NCBI GenBank assembly: GCA_036345935.2
Contig: JADWOT020000006.1
Location: 16,094,519-16,158,518 of the forward strand
From: Taenia hydatigena
Lineage: Eukaryota; Platyhelminthes; Cestoda; Cyclophyllidea; Taeniidae
Direction: 5' to 3'
Length of the DNA stretch: 64,000 nt
Position 1 is the first letter of the stretch, and each line of letters opens with the position of its first letter. This document shows, piece after piece, positions 12,101 through 23,295 of the stretch. The notes under the pieces are model-generated. The model was not told the origin of the DNA and searched no databases. It saw only the letters and a list, made by a program, of their open reading frames with translations. The translations under genes were made by a program, and so were the position numbers.

Positions 12101-13801
12101 GTAGTGATGAGAAGCCAGAAGCTCTCCTCAGTCTTTTTATCGTCACAGCGGTGGAAGTATAGGAATTGGTGGCTCAGTTGGGACCAGAACTCGCACATTG
12201 CAACGTGACTGGCAACCGCTATGAGACCTGAGCGCAGCTCCTCCACATCCTCTGACGAGAGTGGCGAACAGTCCATCTCCGATCGCGGTTTTAGCCAGTC
12301 CTCGGCATCACCGGACCTCGCCAACTCGCTTTCGTCAAGGCCCGCGAAGGTAGGATAGACTGGAGTATAGAGAGGATCCACCCACGTCTTTGGAGATTCA
12401 AGATAACTGCAATTTTAAAGAAGACCAACCCTTGTTTGTGAGGAAAAAAATGAGGCTAAGATCCTGTGGGAGGACTGTTAAATGCGGCGTGGTAGTGTAA
12501 TGGCACGAATTCACTATTATAATTCTCAGTATTGGCGAAACTACATGCTCCGTCACCTTCATCCTTCTTTGTGATGCGTTTGCGACAATCCTTAAAGCCG
12601 GTTCAAACACGAACTATGAGGACAAATTCGACAACCCACACGATTTTGAGGACTTACAAAAAACGAATGAGAACTGCTGTTAATGTTTCTCTCTTGGTAG
12701 GTAGACTCACAAGAAGGGCTGACTGAGATTGTAGATGTGATTAGCACGTGTGAAGCTGGCCTCGGAGGAGAGGCATTCGAAGTAGGGCTCAAGCATAAGG
12801 CCTGGTGCGCTGCTGTGGCAGGGGACTGGCAGATCCACAGCTCCCGGATCGACAAGAATGTGGACAAAGGCGTGCGAACGCAATAGGAAGAGTCGGAGGT
12901 AGGATGAAATAAAACCGGCTGCAGCCGAGGCGAGGCTAGTGTGCCGAGAAGTGAGAAAGCCCAGTGCCTTACCCACCAAGGCTGTGCGAGGTGGCGGTGG
13001 CGGTGGCGCGGTGAGTCTGAACTCGGCGCCTTCCGACTCCTTTGGCAGGGCTGCCTCCCATGCCGCGTTGTCTGGGTCGTCGTTCATGAAGGGGTAGCAA
13101 GAAAGGATGCTCGCCACCATCGTGTAATTGGACGTGGCATCCGCGTGCTCTAGGCACTCGGCGTAAAGAGCATTTGTGAGGAATCTGTAGGCCTCTCGAC
13201 GCAGGGTCATGGTGTGAACCAACAAAAATGGGGTTTTCCTCACTACATTCGCCTCCGACCCGTTTAAGACCTTGAAGAGACTCAAAGCATCTACTATAAG
13301 ACGCCGCAGAGGCGAATTGCTCGGATGAGCGTTTAATTCGAAGGAGGCAGGGAAGTAAAGCGGAAAGCGGTAATTTCGCAGTGAACCAAAAGACGCCTTG
13401 AAAACGTGACAAACTTCTTCATGGTCATTATAACGCTCTGTAAGTTGGGTCTGCGAGAGACCCGGTAGTGCCAATGAGTCGGAGGCAGAGCAAGGACTGG
13501 CGCTGGGAAAGAATGCCGACTTGGCAAACACCACCCAGACCTCCGCCCAAAGCCGGGGGTTTATTAAGCTAATTTCCCATATGAAACACACATCTCCGAG
13601 AAACTCGTTCAAGATAAAAATGGCCCTTTTTCGGCGATAGCTCTGAACCCGATACACCGAATCTTCACTAGTGAGAAAATCGGGACCACATAGTTTTTTG
13701 AGCGTATCTACGATGAGCTGTGCAACCAAGCACACTGCCTAAAAGATGAATAACGTAGCCCAATTTAACGGTTACACTGAGGAGTGCAGAAGAGGAAAAA
13801 T

Positions 13802-13845
<44 letters not shown>

Positions 13846-16800
13846 AGACTAAGAAGTAGTACCAACCCCAGGTATGTAGTAGCCCGCACCAGTTTTGAAG
13901 ATCTTCAGAGCGAGCTTAAATGCGCCCTTCTTGTTGGAGGTGAGGCCGATACGAGCACATACCTCGACAAGACGCAGAGATTGCGAATTAGCGGGCAGTC
14001 GGCAGCGTGTGTAGAGTGCAGTGGCTTCGGAGCCTGGCCATACGGCGGCTGATTGGAGGGCAGAGCGTACAAATTTCGTATGTTGTTCCCAGGCATAAAC
14101 GAGCCAGGCCAGGGGCAAGTAGCTCATGCCGAAGCAGCCGCCCCCGCCGCAACGCAATGAGGGTGCCTCGCCATCCGCATAGGCCGCCAACAGCGCCCTC
14201 GAAACGCCGTATATTCCGCAGATTTTGTTCACTTTGACAGACAGTAAGGGGGTTTCCGCAAACACGACCCCGTTGTGAGTACCAATGTTGGTTTCAAGTA
14301 GGGAGAAAATGCAGGTGCTCGGGGGTTCCCACAACTTCAATGAAGCATTGGTACAGGCTGTGGCAACGATACCCACAACACCTTCAAGGCTTTCCTTACA
14401 ATAGAGGGTGCCGATGACGCTTTGACCACTCGATCGGGCTGAAATGGAAATTGTACAAAAAAATTTACTGTTAATAAGAAATATGACCACTAAACGAAAT
14501 TACTGCATTCACCAAAACAATGTAGCGACCAACAAACTAGCCTTCCTGACATTAACGGAAATGGAACGGTTGGTGTCACTAACCTGATGAATCCACAAAG
14601 TGTGCATCATATGTGGCGGAGAGTTTAGCAAAAACATCCAGGAATTCCAGACCCACACGGAAAATTTGTTCTCGCAGACAAGATCCATCCGATTCAGCGG
14701 GCACATCAAAGAAAGGAATGTCGAGTTTGAAGTCGTCACTACTGCCATTCAGTGGCGCGCTCAATATGTCTGCCCGAGTTACCTCCAACTCAGTGCACAC
14801 CTTTTTCACGTACCCGGTATCAGCTTGAGCGACGAGTCTCGGTTTAAGACCCTCAAACATTCCTACAGCAATGTTCTTCATCCAGGTGGTCAGGCTGATG
14901 AGGAACATTCTTTGCAGGGAGGTGCAGAATTGACCTGAGGTACGAGGCAATTCAGGCAGGTTATTCTCACTACCCCCAACCGTCGCCATCACTTCATCTG
15001 AAACGTAGGCACGTAGCTCCTCAGTGATGGCGGAAATCTTGGTCAGAGTTGGCAGAAACAGCGCACGAACGGCACGTTCGGCCAAAGCATAGGACTCGGG
15101 TGTGGGATAGTTCCAGTGGGAGGAGCCCATCATTTCGCGCCAGCCAACGTACGGCGTCCACAGCGGATCATTGAGATAGGCTGATTGGGCAGGCGGACAA
15201 TGCGCACCTGAGTTGAAGACGTCCACGTTGTCGAGGTTGAGAGAGAACGTCACAAGACGAAACAATAACACGCTGGCGCACTCTGAGGCGGCCTGTGCGA
15301 GTTCAGTAGAGGGTGGAAATGCGCCGTTTGCACCGATGGAGACGGTCAGGAGGCGGGAGAGAATATCAATGGTGGGGTTAATGAATTCATTTTGAATCAC
15401 AGCCAAATGTGAGGGTACGAGGGCGCACAAATAGGCTGGTATAACACCGAGCAACGTCAGGAAACGTGGTTCTACCTTTGACAAATGCGTAAGATTGTTT
15501 TCTGGGAAAGAAAATAGTCAGATGTAGTGAGCAGTAGTGGGGATTTACTGAGAACCGTGATTAAGGTGTCGCTTACCATTGTCGAGCTGCTCGAAAAGAT
15601 TGAAAAAGCGCGGCAAGAATTGGCGCAGAGCGAAGAGCGCGATGTCAGACTCGGGAAGCTGCTCACCTCCGTTAGCAGCAACGACGCCGCGACGACCGCT
15701 GATGAGCCAGAAGAGCATGGAACTGAGGAGGTGGGTGTTGGCGGTGTTCCAGTGGTTTTGAAAGATTGCTTCGGTAAGGATCTTGACAAGACGAACACGG
15801 AGACGTGGGACAGGTGAGGCAGAGATGGCGAGGGAGACTCCGAGGCTCGCGAGTGAGCGGGAGAAATCCCGTGTGCACCCAGCTCCCTGTGCTGTCTCGT
15901 TAGCGACCACGTGAAAGTCAGGAGCCTCGTTTTCAATCATCATAACATGCAACACTTGCGAGTATATCTGCACAACGAGGTCTTCCACATCCATGTTCGC
16001 CTTCACCACTTCGCTCACCTCGAAGTGCTGTTGCATCACGTGTCGCAGATTCTGCTCCCCATCCTTCTTCTCGCTCCCCTCTGCCGACGTTCCATTCGAT
16101 GGGATTGATGGGTTCCTAACCGAGAAGTCTTGCATTGGTATTGTCAGAACTGGAGACAGTGATAGTGATAGAGCTTAGGCTCTGCAATCACTCACTAACG
16201 ATGAACATGAATGGAGCAAAAAGAGCTCACAGAGGGTATTAAGAGCCAAGATACTATGGTGGAGACGGCCACGATGATTTGGATCGAGAGTGGTGAGGCA
16301 ACAGCGCAAAATGCGGGTCACTAGGGTTCGCCCCTCGGGGTATGACATGGCATTGAGATGTGAAGTGATGTGTTTCCTCATTTCGGGGGTCTGCACCCTT
16401 GGGGTCTGTGGAGGGCGGGAGGAGAACAAAAGCACCCAATAAGGGCTCAATGGAAGGAGGTAGGGAGGGGTATTCGGATGAGATTAATTACCTCGGCGGC
16501 GTAGTTGTGGGGCTGATCAGTGGGCTGATAGCCGATAGCTGTGAAGTCTGACCAATCGGCAGGGAGGTCGAGGGCGGTGAGGTAGGCAGTGGCGTAGGCG
16601 AGAGCCATTAGCGGTCGCGTGACGCGCAACGGCAGCTGCGGTGAGAGGAAGCCAGCCTCCAGACTCTCCAAGAGGCGCGGCAAGAGGAGGCGCGGTCGCA
16701 GAGCGGTAAGATTGTGGATGGAAAGCAAAGCCACCTCCAAACCAGTGTCAGTGAAGTTAGTGTAAATATTGGCGTATAAGCAAATGGGCAGTAGGATATT

Positions 16801-19800
16801 CACCAAATCATCTACTTGTTCCGGTGTCAATTTCACCTGCAGGCAGTTAAGGAGGAAATAATCACATTAAAGCAAGGAATATTCACTTTATAAAAAATGA
16901 AATGGAGGAGCCCCATCTTTCCAAGTCTCCATGAAATAAATTCAATGGTTAGAAAGTTATAAGCGATTAGAAATAACAGGGCGTTTAAGGATCTCCACAA
17001 TTCAATGAGGAGTTCGTTGTTCGACAAGCGATCTCAAACCAACACTACACTCTAGAAGCATCAGAAAGGACTTAAGCAAATGGAGGGTACTTGAAAGAGT
17101 GTTTTCTGCATGCCTTCAACAAATTATATGAGCGGACTAAACGAACAATGTGATAAGAGTGCAATTTCAGTGATGGATGATAACAGGAATAAAGAAAACT
17201 ACCCAGTCAACAGGTTGCCCATAAATGGTAGCGATTTCGGGACAGGCATTCAGTTCCCAATGAATTCGTGTCCTCAGAACAGCGAGGAGGTGGCTGCAAA
17301 AAAAGAGGAAGGCAGGCGTGGAACTATGCCTTGTCGAGGGGTGATAGATACACTTGCAGACCTAAATTAAAAAAACAACACCTTTAATAGGGTACCATAG
17401 AATTTCACATGCGTCTGACACATGCACCGCACTGTCTCTCAATGCGATTTGATGTTACTTGGATACATGTATGTAGTTCTTCATATATCCGAACGACAAA
17501 GCAAGTAGGGGAGGGGTGATCAATAAATCACGCATAATTATTTCTTTCCAAAAGTTTAGCGTCATTTGCATTACAGTGCACGTATAAAGGGAAATGAGGC
17601 AGTGTACGACCTACCTCAAAAACATCACGTAGCCTATCGATGGTGCTCGATCCTGGCCCAATGGAAAAGACAAGGATGTCCGCAATACACGACATGACGT
17701 TACAGTCATGATCGTCAAGGACCTTCTCAGGGGAGAGGTTTAGCATAAGAAAATTGAAGATTCGGTCCAAATGCGGCTCCCAATCAATCCTTCCGGGGAA
17801 CGCCAAAGCCAGGCTGCTGAGGAGTGAGATTACCTCCTAAGCGCACAAAAAGTTCCAATGAAAACTTAGTTAATTACTTTACAATAGTGTGAGATTTTTG
17901 CAAGCAAGTGAAGCTATGGAAGCTTGAAAGTGATATATTAGTGGTGGGAAATTATGAGTAAAGTGGTCTAAATGGGTGGAAATGTGAACGCATCAGAACA
18001 CCCTCCCACACTCCGCCAATAAATTATAAGTACCTTGCTGATTTCCGGCTTGGGATACTTGTACCAAATGTAGAAAATATCGTCTAGCCATACGCGACTA
18101 AAAAAACACAAAATTCTCAACGAAATTAAAAAAAGTAACGCTAGCTGGCGAATTCCCCACATGAAATTGACTGAGATGTAAACGAAGTGAACTGCTTCTC
18201 AAGAAGTATTTTCTGATACAAAAAAGCAACCGTGATAATTTTTGTGACATTTGATTCCATAATTGGCATAGTACACCAACTTGATAATGCTAACCGTTTT
18301 GTATTATGAAGGAATTACATTGGCTGTGTTTACTGGCAGCCACAGACTCATTATGGAGAATACCTTGACAAATTTCGGTAAAAAGAAAGCCCCTGGGACA
18401 AGAGGACATTGCACAAAGTCCTCATAGCACTATACAATTACTTCCCTAATCGAAATTAGACATCCCAAAAGGCATATTTTCTACCTCATTTCATCGAAGG
18501 TCCAGGAATAGAAGGGCATGAACATTATCAGATTCTGAAACATTCCTTGATATGGGCCATGAGGCAGGGCGTGATATATACGACCCTTGAAGTAGTTCCA
18601 AATCTCTTCGATGCACGATACTGGAAAAAATCTGTGCATAAAAAAGAAGCCAAAATGAGTGTCTAATAGACACAAGAATGAAGGATCTGTGCGCACACCT
18701 CATCGCGTACAGCGCCATCTATACGTCGCGTGCTTCTTATCGGTTTATGATAACCGATTGCACTGACTTGTGCTGCAGACAGGGTCGTGAAGTTTAAAAT
18801 AATAAAATTGACAATGAAATTTCGTGATCTGAAGGTAAATGCTTTTTTGCGTTTTTAAGTTGGAGTTGAATTGACACAAAAATAGTGAAAATTGATGCCA
18901 TTTTAAAACAATAAAGCAATAAAGCTCGATTTTTCTCTGAAATAGGTAGTGGATGTTAGAAAGCAAGGAATGATAACTTATTAGACAAAATTATGCTTGG
19001 ACAAAGGCAACGTGTCATAATATATTCTAATGAGGCAGAAATGATGTTGGCGACCTGTAAACAGACCATAATGCGGAGTGATTCAAGTGTCAGGCAATAG
19101 ATGTGCCTACCTCTTCGCCCGGTTGAGAATTTTCATTAACGGCTTACTATTCCTAAAAGAAAGAGAATGGAAAATGATGCACTTGAAGACACCGGAATCA
19201 TCGGAAGACATTGGATAGCTTAGCCGTTGGCTGCTAGAGCTGCCTAAATTCACAAAAAGCAGAAGTTAGGCAAAACAAAAAACTTACTCCAAATCTAGCC
19301 TACATTGACGCACGTCATTAGTCATGTCGATCTCGATAGCTGCGTTCCTGAAGAGCTTCCAATCAAGCTGCAACTCATCCCTTGCGATATAGATGTCCGC
19401 GTTACTAAAGGCATTTACGTTGATTTAAATTAAAAAAGGATTCCCAGCCCCAGGTTATAAGCATCCAAGCCAAAAGCCTATGAACTCAGCTATCATTTAA
19501 TGTGTGAATGACTTTTTGCAACCAGGACGATTTAATCCTTCATACACCAACTCCAAGTCTTTTCGGGACAAATAGATACTTACAAGCCATGTCGCGGGAG
19601 GTAAAGTTAGACTTTCCCGAAGCAAAGGCTCAAGTTTCCCCAGACAATGAGCAAGTGGAAGCTAGTAGCAGCTTACTCAATAGTGATTAATATGGAATGC
19701 TGCTGGGCCGCAAAATTAAATTCCCTACGGGAAACCACAGATTCCACAAAAAATGTGGGTGCAAGGGCCAAATTTCCAGGAGTAGTCAAATTCAAGTCAA

Positions 19801-20822
19801 ATTTTCGTTAACTATTTAACCAATTCAAGTATAACCCCTTTTCGCCCCACATTTTATGCTCCAACAATGAGAAGAGCTACAGGAAGCGCTGAGTAAAACT
19901 ATAAATATTTACTATCGCAAGAGAGGTTTTCTAACACACGAGTGCGGGGACTTTTAGAAAAAATATTTCATCATCTACGCAGTAAGAGACTGCTGTTCAA
20001 AACCATAAGCATTGGATATGCGAGCAGTTTTTAGGAAGGCGTAAGGAAGGGGTTAAATGCGGCTCAGTGCAGGAGAAGGATGAATACTAATTTCGAAATG
20101 TAATTTCAGTCAAATGGGTATGCATAAGAACAGAGAGGAAACAGTCAAGACTCGTTTCACCTTATACAAGTGGATTGTTGCACGAATTTTCTGGTCAAAA
20201 AGGGTTTGTAATTCAAAAACATGCTACATACATTCCAAGTATCACAAAGAAAAACCTTATTTGTTGTGCCAGATATCAAAGAGGTTTGAACACAAGAGTT
20301 TAGGCATCCAGCTGAGAACTACATTTCAAATCAATTTTGTTAAAGCAGCCCTTTCGCCTGGGAAGAAATGCTGATGAAGACAAGCGGATAAGCGAACAAA
20401 TTTTTGACTTACAATAACAAAAATTCGACGCATTCGGCCCAAACAGTGCGGGTGACTGTATCGGTTTGCCGACAAAATACTAAGCCAAGCCCAAACCTGA
20501 TGATGCCAATGTACTCCTGTTTCGTGAATCGCAATCCAAACATCTCGATAAAGCTAAAAAAGAACATTGGTTTTTACTCCTCCCGGACTTGGATCTTAGT
20601 GGAGGACGGAACTTATTGATAAAAGAAATTGGGTGGGACATACTTTTTGATGTCAAATGCAAAGTCATGTCGGTGAGAGAGGTAGGTGCTGGAGGAGATG
20701 AGACGTCTAAATGACTCTTTCAGACCCATTGTTGCAGCGGCCGCATAGGCCTCCATCTGATCCGCATACGGCAGTAGGTGGTTGATTCGACGAATTTCTA
20801 TATATTTCTCGTCATCAGACAT
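9129..20822 (-). CDS. PSME4: Proteasome activator complex subunit 4 (PA200/Blm10)
   Basis: PA200 is a HEAT-repeat solenoid that caps the 20S proteasome and opens its gate, mainly in the nucleus. Twenty-one exons join in phase (5' to 3'): 20822-20644, 20553-20413, 19404-19288, 19152-19111, 18631-18485, 18429-18364, 18097-18034, 17836-17615, 17361-17203, 16836-16492, 16405-16192, 16149-15577, 15501-14584, 14438-13867, 13738-12711, 12406-11689, 11581-11339, 11013-10525, 10353-10222, 10181-9555, 9479-9129. The product is about 2,448 aa against 1,843 in human. Anchors include IRRINHLLPYADQ near the start, IDWEPHLDRIF, SSWKTRIYGLKLVRRL and RRRHAGVLGL (human KRHAGVLGL). The end is N-Y-Y-V, the HbYX tail that docks into the 20S ring. 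Weak points are the acceptors at 18631 and 11581, the donor at 13867, and an alternative ATG at 20846. Introns over 300 bases (19405-20412, 18632-19110, 16837-17202, 13739-13866 repeat-bearing) hold nothing else recognisable. Confidence 0.88.
13806..13843. repeat. (AT)n microsatellite in a PSME4 intron
   Basis: A run of about 19 AT dinucleotides lies in the 128-base intron between PSME4 exons 14 and 15. It is outside the coding sequence and is a likely site of length variation between individuals. Confidence 0.9.
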
Positions 20823-22203
20823 GGCGACTGAGATTAAGCAACACAAAGTTGGTCACAGTTATGAGAAGGTAGACTATGAGTAACGTCAACTCAGAATTGA
20901 CTAAAAATTGCAAATTTTGAAGACGCAGTCATGAAAATAGACAGAGAAGTATGTAGTGAAGTCGTAACCGATAAGCCAATTACTTTAATTAACCACAACT
21001 TCACAAATTTGCATGCTAATTCATCAGGGATCTGACAAAGCAATACTGAATCATTAGAACGCAACGTATGATACATTGGGTACTGATGCCTAATAAATAA
21101 CACGAGGTATCGGTTCCAATAGAATCAAAACAGTAAAAGCTAAGGGAAGACTTTCTAGTAAGCAAAATTAAGAAGCATCAAAGCGCCAGAAAATCAACCA
21201 TTCTATTCCACATGAGCTTTTCACAGGTGCCATTCAATGAAGCCGAAAATTTAGCTCTAATAGGACATCTTCGGTTAAATTTTTTAGTCGAAAACCTACC
21301 ACGAAGTCAATATAATTAGAGAACGACCAAACGTGGTAGAACAAATAAGTAAAACGGAGAAGAAGTTTAAAATGTTTTACGATGTAAAGGAAGTGAGTGG
21401 CGCATTAACATGATCCGATGACATTTTTATGAGGTAAATGACGTGAAAATGATTGGGATGTAATGTATGAAATCATGGAGTGCTGTAATGATCCAAAACA
21501 CCCATAGGCTCGGAAAAGTGATATGCAATGAAATAGCGAAGAATGAAAAACTTTAAACAGTGAATCCATCTCGTGAATGCGATTGTCAACCCTGAGACGT
21601 GCCTGATTACTTAATTACCAATGCACATCATACCTCGTTTTTGAGTAATCAGATGTGGGTGAGTCTCAGTATTAAGTAGGACACAGAGTGTACTCGAAGA
21701 GGTTGAAATTAAAAGTTGCACGAGATGAAGTAAATGGTAAAAGTGAAACCCACCACTTTGTTATACGCGCGCCGACCTTTTGACAGATCGCATCACCCAA
21801 TCCGGTATAAAAATTAAAGTATGAGCTTCTCTCGTGAGCAGAATTATAAAATAATAATATTATAAGGCTCGAAGCATCCAAACAGGCCCGGCGAATAATT
21901 ACCCATCTCTCCAAAAGAAGCGATAACACAGAAGAATGCAAACCATAAGGAGCTGCCACTAAAGGGAAGTCGTGCCGGGGTTAGATGTTTTAGGAAGACT
22001 TTTAAAACGCCGATCACGCCTCCCAAGTAAAATCGGTAACCACTTGAACAAATCATAATTAGCTGATATCTTCACCGAATAGGTGATTTCACAGCAGTGG
22101 AGTGAGAGTGGGATGGAAGCAAGGGAAAAACTCAAAATACTAGTTATTGGAAACTGTTCAAATTCTGGTCTTTTATTTAATGACTCTGCTGTAGTGCTTT
22201 GTT

Positions 22204-22375
22204 TGTTGGAACTACCGGTTTCGGTCAAGGTCACAGAGGTGGCCGTATTGCTCTAGCTGGGTAGGCTGGCTTGCGGACCATATCAGCTGCTTATTTCCCT
22301 CTGTCCGTTGAGTATATATATTCTACTCTGGCATTCTACCTTCTTTTGTCTTTGAGGGAGCCTCGGGACGCTACA
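22204..22375 (+). mobile_element. Solo LTR-like repeat, copy A
   Basis: A 172-base unit starts TGTTGG and ends GCTACA, the TG..CA ends expected of a long terminal repeat. Inside are CAAGGTCACAGAGGTGGCC, a TATATATATTCT stretch that could serve as a TATA box, and AGGGAGCCTCGGGA near the end. The same unit recurs at 44333-44503 in the same orientation, and inverted at 22495-22656. No coding sequence or second direct LTR is attached and I see no target-site duplication. Very small LTR retrotransposons without genes (TRIMs) are known from taeniid tapeworms and are the best comparison, though I could not compare sequences. Confidence 0.7.
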
Positions 22376-22494
22376 CCGCTTTTTAGCAAGTGCGCGCATA
22401 ACTAGCAGGTGCTATACGAGACCGACTCGATGAAGGGCTCCGTTTAGCTTAAGCGCCACGAAAACTGCAAATAACTCCCCAGCGCAGCTGTCAT

Positions 22495-22656
22495 TGTAGC
22501 GTCCCGGGGCTGCCTTGAAGGCAAAAGAAGGCAAAATGCCAGGAAGAATATGAATTTTTAACTGACAGAGGGGAATGAGCTGCTGGCACGGCCTTGAGAC
22601 CGGCCCACGCGGCTAGGGTAAAATGGCCCCCTCTGCGACCCTGACTAAAACATACA
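22495..22656 (-). mobile_element. Solo LTR-like repeat, copy B (inverted, diverged)
   Basis: Read on the minus strand this unit begins TGTATGTTTTAG and ends GGGACGCTACA. It carries the same landmarks in the same order as copies A and C: a CAGAGG core, CCCTAGC-GCGTGGGC, CCCCTCTGTC, TGCCTTCTTTTGCCTT and CCCGGGACGCTACA. It is more diverged than A and C and its TATA stretch has decayed to AAAAATTCATATTC. It faces copy A across a 119-base spacer, so a transcript through both could fold into a long hairpin. Confidence 0.68.
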
Positions 22657-23295
22657 GTTCAAACAAGCAAGGTCTTGCAGTCATAAAGGACAAAAGTTCT
22701 CCACTGCTGTCTCATTATCATTGCAAAAGCAATTCGTAGGGCTACGTGAGGCTATTTAATTCGCAGTCTTTATTGTGGTTTTTTTTGGAAATGTGCTCAA
22801 ACATTAAGCTTTTGTGGATGCAATCAATCATTTGACCTTACGGACAATTTTCAAAATGTATTTAGATATGCCAAGACGCAGTGGGCCAATGATGCACAGT
22901 AAAATGCTCATTAATGACGCAGGAGATTGCTGGAGAAGGTCACACTGTAAAAGAGAACAACTTAAATTAATAGGCTTTGAAATTATTTTAAAACTCTGCA
23001 TACATAACGTAGCTATAACGTTAAACAAATCTGTCTCCTGAATATGGCTATAGTAAATTTTGATACCCCTCATTAACATGAAATAAATTGACACATCTTT
23101 TCAGCATGCAGACTTTTAAAAACAAAAAAATTGGTTCAACTTGTCAAAACTGCTTTGAAACACTGCTTTTCGTAAGAGTTTTAGAAGTTTGTACATAGTT
23201 TTGCGATGGCCTTGAATTGTTTGTATCTCCGAGCTTGACCAGCTGAGATCACTGAATGACAATACCGCTTCTTTTAGCCATCTTAGCATTAAATG

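Larger units (their letters stand above)
20823..23295. other. Head-to-head intergenic region of PSME4 and integrin alpha
   Basis: The start codons of PSME4 (minus) and the integrin (plus) face away from each other across 2.47 kb, so both promoters must lie here or in unrecognised upstream exons. Two LTR-like repeats in inverted orientation sit in the middle (22204-22375 and 22495-22656). Outside them the sequence is AT-rich and without recognised coding content. A short frame at 22814-23041 resembles nothing. Confidence 0.6.

Noticed and set aside
14600..14938. 112-codon plus-strand open frame
   Set aside because: It is antisense to the large PSME4 exon 14584-15501 and has no features of its own.
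18697..18720. Microexon of 8 bases considered for PSME4 between 19111 and 18631
   Set aside because: Using the stronger acceptor at 18631 restores the phase and gives R-F-F-P, which matches the Y-F-P of relatives, so no microexon is needed.
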